This document shows, in pieces, positions 41,347 through 52,096 of a DNA stretch of 64,000 nt (the stretch's first letter is position 1; every line of letters starts with the position of its first letter). The notes below the pieces were generated by a model. It searched no databases and was not told the DNA's origin. It worked only from the letters and a program-made list of their open reading frames with translations. The DNA comes from Phialophora verrucosa (taxonomy: Eukaryota > Ascomycota > Eurotiomycetes > Chaetothyriales > Herpotrichiellaceae). Position numbers and translations under genes: made by a program. Location of the stretch: NCBI GenBank assembly GCA_002099365.1, contig MSED01000014.1, positions 434,001 through 498,000 of the forward strand. Direction: 5' to 3'.

Positions 41347-44300
41347 ATGGCGACGACGTCTTTCGAGGCAAGCATGGCCGACCTGGAGCGAATGCAGGGG
41401 CCCGCCAAAGTCGTTCTCGAGGAAGCAGCCAAAATCCTCGGAATTGACCTGCAGAAAAGCATCCAACGCAGCGTCATTGAACCGCTGTACATGACGACGC
41501 CGACTTTGCAAGGCTTCAGAGAACAATGGGTTTTGCGTTGGCTCTTGAAAAAGTTAAAGCTGGGTGTGCCAGATGCGAAATCCAAGAGTGAAGCCGAAGA
41601 GGCTCAGAGAGGGTATGGCATGTCCATGCCGATGTTGGATTGCACAATGACTAACAGCTTTTCCAGTTTCACCTCCAATGCCGAGTTCTGGTCATTGCTT
41701 CTCAATGTGACGTGCTCTATTCCCAATGATGTATGCTCCGAAATCCTCCTGGAGCGACACTTCTACGAAGCACTCACCGAGTTGATTCAAGGAGTGCTTC
41801 GCCACCGGGAACGCGAATCGGCGACGTTCGACGCTTCAGCCATGGACGCCGAACATGAAGGTCCACCGACCAAGAAAAGAAGATTGTCTCTATCATCCTC
41901 CCATCCGCAAAACGCCGATGTTGAGCACGACGCGACTGTTTGGATTGCTTCACAAGCTGCCTGCCGCTGCGTCGACCTTTTCGACTCTTCGTCCACAGAG
42001 GTGACTACCCCGCGTCCAAACGCCTCAACGTGGACCGGTAGCCTGCATACCCAGGCTGCCCTGCTGGGGGTATTGCTCGAGTCGATCATCTCTATTCTGA
42101 GACACAGTTCCAGAGTCGGAGACTGTGGTCTAGTTGTGCGTATGCTTGGTACGTTGCTGGCCTTCTGGGACAACAGTGTATCAGCTAGCAGTTTGAGGGA
42201 CGATGAGCGGCAAAAAGCTTTCGCTTCCCACTGCTTGACGCCCTGTTTGTCTCTCCTTGACCATTTAATCGGTGCCCGCTCCGATCAGACGGCCTTCACG
42301 GAATCAAGGAATGCACTGGAGCGCCTGATTGCGATAAATGTTGTCTTCCCTCTGCGCACAACATACAACGAACAATTCACAAAGAAATGGAGGGCCACAA
42401 CGGACATTCTGCTCTACGAACAAATGGAGACGTTACTTCAGGCTTATGAACGTCAGACCCAGCCCTCCGAAGGTGGTTCTGATGTTTCACAGGCGGTAGC
42501 TGGATCATCCGTGCAACAGTTCTCCTGGATTGTCCTTGATGTGGCTGCACGATCGATTTCATTTACGGATCTTAAGAGGCGCCAGCAAGAACAACAATAC
42601 CTCGACTCTTTGTTAATTTGGCTCGTGCATGCTACCTGGCCTCATGCTCCCCGTGTCACTTCAACAGGGGTTTTACGACAGCAGTTCGCCGAGGACCAAG
42701 GCGCCTGGGTGTCTCCGCTGGAGCTTCTACTCGATGTCGCTCGCTCACGGAAGCTGCACATCTCATTGCCAATCATCAGCTACATCCTTCAAGCCGTGCT
42801 AGCTACCGAGCCTCAATCAGCGCCTTGGTCACTTCTGATCAAGGTCATTCAACTTGGTTCAGACATTTTAGTGCCCGGTTCTACTTCATCAGCGTCGAAA
42901 AACTTTCTAGGTCAAGTCGTGAGCAGAATTGAAGCCACCACTGTCACGACCAGCGAGTACGGCTTGGTGCGAGATCAGCTTGTTCTCCCTTTGATGCGCG
43001 ATTGTGCTCGGTCGAGGGCATTTGGTGCATTTCTCGAGGTGTGGCAACAGGGTCTGGCAGAATCCATGCGAGTTCGCTATACGTCGAAGCACAGTCACGA
43101 CATTCCGACTGTGCTGGTGTGGGAAGATGACGACGTGTTTAATGAGTTCAAGACTCTCAGCGTGCTGCATGTGCCACCAGGGATGGCCGGGCGAATGCTG
43201 AAAGACCTAGTTGAATCCGTCAAGGGACTGGGAGAAAAAATCGGATCTACGACTCACGAGTTCGCAAAGTTGGCTATCTTCTCCGCTTTTCTGGAGAGCA
43301 TAAATTTCAGTGGTGAACAAGCAGGGCTCGCTCTGGATCAGCTGGCTTTCCTGCTACGTGGGGCAATGGAAGTTCTGCATCGAAAGTCGGACTTTCAAGG
43401 CCAGCGCTGGAGGTTAAGAAAGCTTATACGACAGCTCGTCGAGTCTACAGATTCCGAGGCGCTTCCCCCGGAGGTTGAATCTCTATTAGAGCCCAGTTGC
43501 AACTTTGTTTCTTTGAACAACGTCAGCAATTTCGATTCAGACCACAATCGCATGCAGGCGGCGAAGTTCCTCGAATGCCTCGAGTGCTTTTTGGTTGTCG
43601 TTGAACTTGCTGCTAAAACGCCTCGTTTCAAGCCGAAGATGGAAGCCGAGATGCATCACTTGCAAGAGGCCGCAGCGGCTCATACCTCAACCCAAAGCCG
43701 TCTGTGGAGTGGACGCAGTGTCGAGTGCTGCGACCTCGAGGCACTGGTGATGGCATGCATTGGCGGGCTGTTGCAGAGAGCGGCGGTATTCTCAATGTAC
43801 CCGGATGTATTTGGGGAGTTCATCGGCCACTGTGTCAAGGAAGTGACAACACCTCCATCGTCGACATTTGCTGAGACAGCTTCGCCCAACCTACTTGATC
43901 TTTTGATGGCCGTGCTGCAAGATGGGCAGGTCTCTTGTGCTCCACTTCTCCGAAAAGTGCTTGTGGAAGGCATCACTGCTGCGCTCCGGTCAGGTGAAAC
44001 CGACCTGATGGTGTGTAGGAATGTTCTCGAGAGTCTTGGTGTCGAAACGATGGGCAGAGCCACGGTGGAAAAGGTTGCTGACGGGATGCGCGATCGATTG
44101 TTACGAAGAGCTGACAGGAAAAGCATGGACTCGATCGCAGAAGACATGAGTTATCTGACATACCTGGATACACTCTTCCCCGGAGTTTTTATCAACACCA
44201 AGCATTTGGACGAGTGGTGGGCATTGTCAGAAAGAGAGTTTGAGTTCAAAGACGGAAGGCAATCTCCTCTTACTGCGATGAAGAATGCCAATCTGTCGAT

Positions 44301-45927
44301 CTCCTATTTGCTCGCGGCCGACATGCTGAGGCAGGTGCTTCAGGCGATGTGGTCACGAGCCGTTGCGGCACACGATACACCATCTCTGAACAATCTTGTT
44401 TCATGGATGGTCAAGAGGTTTGAGGGGTTTGAGAGACACCTGTCGCCGGCGGAGACACTTCCGTTCTCCTTCGGGCAGATTCTGTTGCTCTGCGCCTGTC
44501 GCTCTACTAGCAGCGACCAGACCACGGTTCAAGAGCAGCAGTTGCGAGAGATGGAGAAATTCTATCTCGACAGGACTATGCATCAACTCGAACTGACATC
44601 GCAAGAAGAATTCAGTCAAGACACTGTTTACTTGCTTAAACTCGCTCTTGATGGTATTGGCAGTCGACACGCGACCGAGACGAAAGAGAGATTCCAGCAA
44701 GCGACCGCCATCCTCCTAGACAAGCTGAGGGGCTACAACCAATCACACGCAAAATGCCCTGATGCGAAGTTCAACAGTCGGGTAGCCCTGTCCATCCAAC
44801 GCAAGTGTCTCAGGCCGGGAGTGCAATCCGAGGCTGGACCTCTGCGGGAAGAAGTAAGCGAATGGTTACAGGTGCTGCCCTCTTGTGACAGTCACTCAGG
44901 AGTCTGGACGTACGCCACAATCACTTCCCTTGCAGCCAACGCAGACCTCTTCACTCACCAACGGGGAGCGGGAGAATGGTCGAACATACTTCAAGTTCTT
45001 CGTCGAAAGGGTCAGGACGCTTCGTATCAACCCGCATGCGCTATCGTAGTGGCATCAGTCGTCACCCATGTCAAGCAACACCACATCGCACAATTTCCAC
45101 ATCTGGCTCAGGAACTTGCAGAAGTTGCATCTCTGGCCAGTAATGCAGAGGAGCTACACGAGCATGGACTGGCACTCGCCTTAGAAAACTGCAGACAGGT
45201 CCTTGAGCTTCACCCGGCCGTTGTCAAGCAATCGACCCTCGACCGATTGCTCTCGTCTCTTCGCACTATCGCCTCGCCTACAACCGAGACTGCAGGTGCA
45301 AATGACACGATCAAGCTGAAGTCAGCTCCTTCTTCGGGACATGTATACGAACAACTATGTGCCGTGGTCGGGGCTATACTGGGAAGACACCGGCGCCGCC
45401 TCTCCGACCGTTACCACTTGTTGCTTCCTGTATTACAAGCTCTTTTGCGGTGCCTCTTCTGGCCCGGAAAGAACGCCGCCGAGGGTCAACGAGGCACCGC
45501 AGTAAAGCCTCTGATCACATTCGGCAAGACCCTGCCCAGGTGGATGCGTGACTCCATCGGGTCTCTGCCACTGTCCGCGGCAGATCAAATATCGAGACTG
45601 TTCTCGTCGGTGTGCAATCCGACGGTGTCGGCAGCACGCTCGTCCCACAAGCGGCGCAACGAGCTCAATGACGAGGTGAAGAAAGCACGGAAGTTGGCAG
45701 GCCAGCACATGCAGTACCTTGTAACAGAATACTGCAGATGTTTCCTTGACGGCCAGATAGCGCCCTCGATGAAGGATCAGTTAATGCCAGGCATGTACCG
45801 AGTCTTGGACGCAATTGATAGAGACGTCATGAGGGCAATGAATGCGGGAATGGATCCGAGCACCAGGGCGGTTTTCAGGACTCTGTATGATGATTACCAG
45901 AGGTATGGCAGATGGGACAAGAGCTAG
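41347..45927 (+). CDS. URB2: Nucleolar pre-60S ribosome biogenesis protein Urb2/Npa2
   Basis: Large helical-repeat nucleolar protein needed for 27S pre-rRNA processing in early 60S particles, in complex with Npa1, Dbp6, Rsa3 and Nop8. ATG 41347 is the first Met; the frame is open upstream only to a GTG. A 54-bp in-frame, stop-free intron at 41613-41666 (GTATGG donor, CTAAC branch point, TTCCAG acceptor) shortens the product from 1526 to 1508 aa. The N-terminus contains QGFREQWVLRWLLKKLK. The conserved C-terminal Urb2 domain (about the last 220 residues) includes LLPVLQALLRCLF and ends with DQLMPGMYRVLDAID and RAVFRTLYDDYQRYGRW, a strong family signature. No catalytic motifs are expected. Composition and codon use are uniform over the whole frame. 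Confidence 0.9.
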   Translation: MATTSFEASMADLERMQGPAKVVLEEAAKILGIDLQKSIQRSVIEPLYMTTPTLQGFREQWVLRWLLKKLKLGVPDAKSKSEAEEAQRGYGMSMPMLDCTMTNSFSSFTSNAEFWSLLLNVTCSIPNDVCSEILLERHFYEALTELIQGVLRHRERESATFDASAMDAEHEGPPTKKRRLSLSSSHPQNADVEHDATVWIASQAACRCVDLFDSSSTEVTTPRPNASTWTGSLHTQAALLGVLLESIISILRHSSRVGDCGLVVRMLGTLLAFWDNSVSASSLRDDERQKAFASHCLTPCLSLLDHLIGARSDQTAFTESRNALERLIAINVVFPLRTTYNEQFTKKWRATTDILLYEQMETLLQAYERQTQPSEGGSDVSQAVAGSSVQQFSWIVLDVAARSISFTDLKRRQQEQQYLDSLLIWLVHATWPHAPRVTSTGVLRQQFAEDQGAWVSPLELLLDVARSRKLHISLPIISYILQAVLATEPQSAPWSLLIKVIQLGSDILVPGSTSSASKNFLGQVVSRIEATTVTTSEYGLVRDQLVLPLMRDCARSRAFGAFLEVWQQGLAESMRVRYTSKHSHDIPTVLVWEDDDVFNEFKTLSVLHVPPGMAGRMLKDLVESVKGLGEKIGSTTHEFAKLAIFSAFLESINFSGEQAGLALDQLAFLLRGAMEVLHRKSDFQGQRWRLRKLIRQLVESTDSEALPPEVESLLEPSCNFVSLNNVSNFDSDHNRMQAAKFLECLECFLVVVELAAKTPRFKPKMEAEMHHLQEAAAAHTSTQSRLWSGRSVECCDLEALVMACIGGLLQRAAVFSMYPDVFGEFIGHCVKEVTTPPSSTFAETASPNLLDLLMAVLQDGQVSCAPLLRKVLVEGITAALRSGETDLMVCRNVLESLGVETMGRATVEKVADGMRDRLLRRADRKSMDSIAEDMSYLTYLDTLFPGVFINTKHLDEWWALSEREFEFKDGRQSPLTAMKNANLSISYLLAADMLRQVLQAMWSRAVAAHDTPSLNNLVSWMVKRFEGFERHLSPAETLPFSFGQILLLCACRSTSSDQTTVQEQQLREMEKFYLDRTMHQLELTSQEEFSQDTVYLLKLALDGIGSRHATETKERFQQATAILLDKLRGYNQSHAKCPDAKFNSRVALSIQRKCLRPGVQSEAGPLREEVSEWLQVLPSCDSHSGVWTYATITSLAANADLFTHQRGAGEWSNILQVLRRKGQDASYQPACAIVVASVVTHVKQHHIAQFPHLAQELAEVASLASNAEELHEHGLALALENCRQVLELHPAVVKQSTLDRLLSSLRTIASPTTETAGANDTIKLKSAPSSGHVYEQLCAVVGAILGRHRRRLSDRYHLLLPVLQALLRCLFWPGKNAAEGQRGTAVKPLITFGKTLPRWMRDSIGSLPLSAADQISRLFSSVCNPTVSAARSSHKRRNELNDEVKKARKLAGQHMQYLVTEYCRCFLDGQIAPSMKDQLMPGMYRVLDAIDRDVMRAMNAGMDPSTRAVFRTLYDDYQRYGRWDKS

Positions 45928-48141
45928 ATGACGGGGGTCAACAAAGGGAGCCATCTTATAGATCTTACGATCCTGAAATGCCCATGTTCTCTAGGTGAAT
46001 ATTCGCTTATCTAGTACTACTACGAACAGTGGGTACAAGTTAGCACCTATCGAGACCAGCTCCCGCCAACATGGTCGCCGACGACTGCGGAAGTCAGTGA
46101 AGCCGAAGCGAAGCGAGCTCCAGGTGGCTATTGCTGGAGGCGGGCATTTGAGTTCGACCATCTTAGCGACGGGGATGCAGGTTCGAAGAGCCCAAGCCAA
46201 AGCGACCGCTCGATGCTTCCGTCTCCAGAAACCCTGCGCGCCCGCCAACTCGCCGCTATTCTTACAGTACCAGCTCCGGCCTGCTGTCTCCTTGCCGCGG
46301 TAGGTGTCGAGTGGAATTTAGTTTGAAGCTGCCACCGAGAACCCCAGGCTTATGGAGGTAGCGGCCGCTCTTGTGCCCTCTGGCTTTGCGCCGCCCGAGA
46401 CTTTGCGAGACATGTCCACGACAGCGTCGCCAAACCAACAAACACCATGCCCTAGCCGGCCACACGGAGCCGTGTATAGACTCTTTTTCTGCCCAAAAGC
46501 CATTCTCTACTTTCCAGGCAATCCGCCAGCCTTTCTTTCTCACTACAAGGACCAATTACACGACCCGGGTTTTAGAATCCCGGCTCTGTACCTACCGTCA
46601 TAGTGACAAGGCGCAGACACGAAGCTGCATCCTTCGAGCCGCATGTAGCTGCATCTTCATCTGCACCCGCTAGGCCAGAAAGTCTCGATGCCGGCACACG
46701 AAAGCTGCATCAAGAAGGCGCAAGGATTGGTTTGACTCGTTGCTTAAGCGAGAGTACTCCGTACCGGACTTGATGCTTGCCCCAGGACGAACATAGGACC
46801 ACGCACTGAAAAGCTCAGTTCACTGCCCCTTTGGAGGAGCAATATCCCTCATCTCGCAGATTGGCAGCCTCACCTCAAAAAACATGAGCCTAGTGGCTGA
46901 CCATGCAACAGTTCAAGTCCAGCCCAGCCCAGTCCAGTCCAGCTCTGCTTGTTCAGCCGGACACCTCATCATCTGCCTGCGTATAGGTTGGTCATCGATA
47001 TGGGTGCCAGATTGAGTTTCATGCAAAGTTCCCGCCGTCTCCCATGTGACCCGGTTGGAAACAAAAAGAGCTGATGTAGTGGGGTCAGCAGCGGCACCCA
47101 GGCGCTCCATCTGACCTGTAATTCGAGGATAAAGCATGCTCAATAAAGCCGCAACGGGGGGGTTCAAACGTTGTGCTAGTGCTTTTGCACGACGCGGAAA
47201 CAGCAATTACGAGACTGCCCAGCCACATTTGAGTCTGCGTGATCACAATCATGCAGCGGGATAGGCCTTACAAGGCAGGCAAGAGTTCGCAGAATTGCAG
47301 ACTTGTTTTCGGAGGCAGAGCAGAGGCAGTGCAGTCGAGTTTGTGCATGGGGTAGTGAAGGAGGCACGGAGGCTGAGCGCAACGAGTGTCGCACACTGGG
47401 GGCCCAGCAAGATATAACTCGCCACGCTCCCGGGGCTTCGAGCCCGGGGTCAACCCTACAGGCGAACCAAGTGACGCTTCAACGCCCGACGGCTCTGTGT
47501 CACGTGGCGGCGAAGGAGATGCTGTGTGACTGCGTAGACGCAAGTAGGTGGGGATGCCACAGATGCTCAGGCCTGAAGAGGGTGAGACGTGGCTGCGTCC
47601 CATCCTCGGACAAGGGGGGCCTCTCGGATTGGCAATGACTCCCCCTTAACATCCGCAATGAGGCTCAAAATGTGGGGGTCCAACTTCCCTCGTCTCCGTC
47701 GTCCATGTCCACTTGGTTTCTCTCCACTTCCATGGTCAGCTTCATCAGGCTGCACCTTTCTTAGAGTACCTCACATGTCCTTTGTGGTCTAGTCCGCTCG
47801 TACTCATTCACCGGCTCGGACCAGCTGCGAAGGAGATGGGACGCTTGCGGCTCTGCGAGGACTCCCCTTGCGCTCCCCTTCCCTCCTTTGTGTCTCCAGC
47901 CTGACTGTGTCACCTCGATGGGGATGGCGGAAAATGAGAATCTATATGGATGGGCTGCCCTCCCCAGCCTTGTTGTTGTTGTTGCCTTTCACTGAAGGGT
48001 GTTCTGTGCTTGCTTCTCGCAATGATCCTGGTCCTTCTTTGAACGCCGCTCTCAAGCCTTCCACTATGCTGCTGGGTGCCGTCACCTCACCGCATTCTCG
48101 GGGCTGCTTATCGACCGCATCATCTGCTCTCGTTGTTGGGG
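45928..48141. other. Intergenic, no gene seen
   Basis: 2.2 kb with only short, competing frames. A TACTCCGTA motif is at 46755-46763, and a near-perfect GC-rich inverted repeat (CCCGGGGCT-TCG-AGCCCGGGG) lies at about 47430-47450. Nothing else is supported. Confidence 0.5.
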
Positions 48142-50504
48142 ATGTTCGCTGGCCTCGAGGCACTCCCGTTCGACGTCGTGTATCAGATCGCGAAACGATT
48201 AGACATCCGCTCCTACGACAGCCTCGCCAGGGCCTGCAAGCCGCTCTATCGACATCTTCAGAATGAACACTCGGCCAGGAATGCCTTACAGGTCGGGCCG
48301 TGGCCACCTTGAACCCTGAACCCCGATACTGACATAATGAACCCAAGGCCAGTCTCCCACGGCATCTATGGGTGCAGCTCGCCCAATCACCTCCGTCTGA
48401 GCCCGGCCATAGGCAGACGCTGGGTCGCATCAATCAGTGTCACGCCGCTCTGCAGCACGCGTCACCATACTCGGCCTCGATTATAGCATATGCCTCCACT
48501 TTTGCGTACAGCGCGGGAATGCTGTGCTACACCGCGGGTGGCAACCTCCGCATTCTCAATTTCAATGTCCAGAGGGCCACGGAGAAGGTGTTCGAGGGCC
48601 GTGTCCTTGTCAACCACATCGCCGTCACACAATTGCAGACGGGACTGCTCGATCTAGACTCCCTCCATTCCATGCAAGTGCTGGGCTACGCCGACGACAT
48701 AGCGGTTCTGCACTGTGACTTTGGCGCATTCGGCCAGTATATCTTTGCGATCAACGTCTCTGACAGCACACCGTCGAGCCCTCCGGCGGATGGTCTCCAT
48801 CCTCGTGTCCGTCTCTGTGCCCACATCCGGTCGAACAATAAGCTGTTTGTCAGGCATACGGATCAGTACTTGGTCATGGGTTCTCATTCGGCTACCGGCA
48901 GTGACGGCCACCACGAATGGCTGTTGCAGGCCTTCCGACTCGGCACGTCCGAGCGTGTCCACGCGGAGCCGTTGCAATTGCAGGGGTTTTACGGCTCCGA
49001 GATAGGCTCGACGGCCTGTTTCACCATCCACCAAGGTGATTTCTACGCCGTGACCACGCAGGCGAGCCTCGAGAGCGAGGAGGTCGACTGGACAAGCTAC
49101 TACCACGTCGTCAAGTTCCGGGTGGACGACCCGCAGCCGAAGCTGGCCATCAAGGTCATTTGGCGCCGCCAGCACCTCGAGGGGCCGATCAACGACGCCT
49201 GGACGGATCTCGGGTTCCAGATCGACCAGCGGACCGGCGAGTTACTGATTGTCGAGTGCCGAAAGGAATGGGCCAACGGGGGCAGCAGGTCGGTCCGCAC
49301 CTACTACACGCAGGCCCTGGGCCGGATCCAGCCCAAGGATCTCAACGACGGCATGCGCCATCCGCCGACGAACGACCGCCTGATCCGCACGCTCGACGAG
49401 ACCAGTAACAGCAGGTACGAGGAGCCCGGGGTGCGGATCGATCGGTACGTGCATGCCGAGTTTCCGGCCCTCAACGAGGATTCCGTCAAGGAGTATATCC
49501 GGGCCAAGACGAAATGGAACGGCTACAGCTTCAACACGCAGTGTTTTGTCGACCTCGTCATGGACGAATTCGTCCCGGAAGGAGAGTGGCGGCCCCGGCA
49601 ACGCATCCGTCTGCGCGTGGTAAGCAGGCGGGAGCTCTGTCCGCTCGTCAGGGACGACGAGGCATTGCATCCCGCGGCGCTGATGGTTCGGGCGCGGATC
49701 AAAGACCGAGATGAGCAGGAGCTCGAGGACAGCGAACGAGTGTTCTCGCCCAGCAGCGTCTATCTGTGGCCGCCGGACGACGCGCCCCAAGAACTCTACG
49801 ACGTTCTCTGCCCCCAGGGCAGGGCCGGTGAAGTGGGAGCCATCCTCGGCGACGAAGGCATCATCTACATGGCCGGTCCCCCTCGGGAGCCAGGCTCCCC
49901 CGAGCGAGCCCTCGTCTTCATCTCCTTCGATCCCACCTTTGGATTCACGGGCATGAAGTGGCTGGACGGCACGTTCGCGATGCCACGGCGCGAGAGGAAG
50001 CGAAAGCCCACCGGCGTGCTTCAAGACGTCAAGGCGGAGGATGTACCGCAGGAGGCTCAGCAACAACTCGCGGGCCCGAGTCTGGCCGAACGCCCCAAGC
50101 GACCGAAGCTCGAGGCCGGAGCAGCGTACGACGAGTTCGATGCCGATCATGTCCTCCCCGTCTACGCCAACACCAACACGGCGCCCAACCTATCCATGCC
50201 TGCAGATGAGGCCAAGCCGGAGCCGGACCTTGCGGTCCCGTCCCAAGGAGACGCCCTCTCCCGAGCCCTAGGTCTTGACCCGCCATGTCCGCCTGCGTGC
50301 GGGCCCGGCGATCAGCCGGCCGAAGCGGAGGGGATTGAGAATTGGAATGCCACAGGGAAAGGCAAGGGGAAAGCCCGGGCCGAAACACCTCCCACCATAC
50401 ACTCTAGCACACGCACTCGCATTCGCACACGGACACGCACACGCACAACATGGCGCGAGAATGCCGCGTACCTCGCGATTAGTAAGGGTTTTTGGCTACG
50501 ATGA
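48142..50504 (+). CDS. F-box protein of unknown target
   Basis: Two exons, 48142-48291 and 48348-50504, joined across a 56-bp intron with a GTCGGG donor; total 2307 nt (768 aa). The F-box occupies about residues 3-45, with LPFDVVYQIAKRLDIRSYDS and CKPLYRHL, so the protein probably docks on Skp1 in an SCF ligase. The long middle part (about 70-590) has regularly spaced beta-rich hydrophobic segments but no repeat I can name. A basic stretch RRERKRKPTG near 615 could be a nuclear signal. The C-terminal 150 residues are low complexity, ending in Arg-Thr dipeptides coded by a CACACG-type repeat. Strongly GC-rich coding. Substrate unknown. Confidence 0.8.
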
Positions 50505-51006
50505 GCGAGATAGATGTGATATTGTGTGTCTTGAGGGGAAAGGGCGCGAAGAGGGAATGGAGAGGGAAGGCAAGAGGGAGGGCAGGGGCAAACATATAAA
50601 AATCTAAACATCAGTTTTCCCCCATACTGCTTATTACACCTTTCTTTATTCGTACTCAGTCCACAGTCCCTTGGGGATCGCTCAAAAAGACTAAGAATCA
50701 TGGCAATTCGTGCCTAGATCTTGGACCTCTTAGCTTATATGCTCTCTTGAACCAGCAGTTCATGACAGTTCCTCTACTTGTCCTTGTCCTTACACATCGC
50801 GAGGACATACCGAGTACGCCGTTGTTCAGCTCGCCTCGGCTCACCTCAGCTGTAGTCCTGAGCACTCCGTATCGTCATACGAATTACTCTAAGTGGGGGA
50901 GATTTATTTTGTCGGTAGCAATATAGGATATACAGTAGTACTTCGTATGGGAATATAGTATATTACAGAAGGAAAAGGAGAAGGAAGAACACACAGGGGC
51001 TGATAC

Positions 51007-51215
51007 CGACGTTCTTGAAGTAGACTGGACTTCTTGAGTAATATTTCAAGTTTTGGATATCTCTATCTCTGTCCCTTAGGGGGCTTGAGCAGTGGTTGAC
51101 ATTCTTGAAAATGGTCGCTATCTTGAGCAATGGTGAAGTTCGAAGAAAATGGTCTATATCTGCCGTTCTGGTGAATATATCGAGCAATGGTTGTTTCCTC
51201 GAGTAGTGGTAAAAT
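51007..51215. repeat. Degenerate CTTGAG-N-AATGGT repeat field
   Basis: Variants of CTTGAG(C/T)A(A/G)TGGT and TTCTTGAA recur roughly every 18-40 bp (for example near 51008, 51032, 51083, 51102, 51122, 51178 and 51196). Spacing is irregular, so it is a decayed array or clustered short motif. Confidence 0.5.
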
Positions 51216-51440
51216 CTCGTATGCCCAACGGTGGTACGGAGTAGGTATGGGTGATGTATATAACTACTGAGTGACTGAGTGAGTGGTCTTTCCGCCGCGA
51301 GACAACACAGCCTCATGAGACACCGAGCGAGCACAACCTACGCTACACTATGACATGCTATGCTATTGCCGTGGGTAGGTGGAAGTCGACGTAGAAGAAG
51401 AGTATCAGTACCGGCACTTCATATCAGGTACACTATATGC

Positions 51441-51469
51441 AGGTCACAGGTCACAGGTCACAGATCACA
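51441..51469. repeat. 9-bp tandem repeat (AGGTCACAG)
   Basis: About three near-perfect copies of AGGTCACAG in an intergenic region. Confidence 0.75.
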
Positions 51470-51545
51470 ATCCACAGGGCCGTTATAAGATAGTATATTC
51501 ATGGTATGGCAGGCTGGGGGATGGAGAAGACTTGACTACGGACAT

Positions 51546-51567
51546 CGTGTCGTGTCGTGTCGTGTGT
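51546..51567. repeat. GTGTC pentanucleotide repeat
   Basis: About four tandem copies of the pentamer, ending in GTGTGTG. Confidence 0.75.
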
Positions 51568-52096
51568 GCAATGAACAATCTGGATTACAGACCGAGACAA
51601 TCTTCGAACCCTGCAGTAATAATGCAGGCAACGAGCCGTCGGGGTGTTGACTCGTTAGGTAGACTGCTTGGGCTGAGCTGGGCAATGAATAAGTTGTCGA
51701 AAGTGACTACTGTAGGACGAAGATGAAGACAAAGGTCAAGAGTTGCTGCGGTATGAACATCTCGATCCGTATAGGTAGGTAATGTACTTTCCGACCATTC
51801 CTTCTATCAAAAAGTCCGCCAATGCTTACCAGCACTCCGACAGCATACAGTATCGTGGCCTTCAGCCGCGCTCGCCGGCTAGTTCCTACGGGTCGGACTG
51901 CTCGACTCTGCTCAGGAAATCGCATCAATATCCAAGAATTTGGGTCCTCCGAGCATCTTACCACGCGTGGGCTCGTTCATACACTGGTGGTCCCAAGTGC
52001 TGAAGAATACACGTTTAGAAATATGCGCATGGGCGACGTTGGTCATATGTCACATATTTATTTTCACATGAATATCCCAAGTCCATGCCCGAGCTT

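Larger units (their letters stand above)
50505..52096. other. Intergenic with simple repeats, no supported gene
   Basis: 1.6 kb between the F-box gene (+) and RVS167 (-). It holds TACTCCGTA-type motifs at 50864-50871 and 51235-51243, a degenerate CTTGAGCAATGGT repeat field (51007-51215), a 9-bp tandem repeat and a GTGTC array. A 123-codon frame on the minus strand at 50963-51334 overlaps the repeat field and looks non-coding. Confidence 0.5.

Noticed and set aside
47420..47460. Possible tRNA B-box in CTTCGAGCCCGG
   Set aside because: No A-box upstream on either strand; the phrase belongs to a GC-rich inverted repeat.
50963..51334. 123-codon minus-strand frame
   Set aside because: It coincides with the degenerate repeat field and has no motif.
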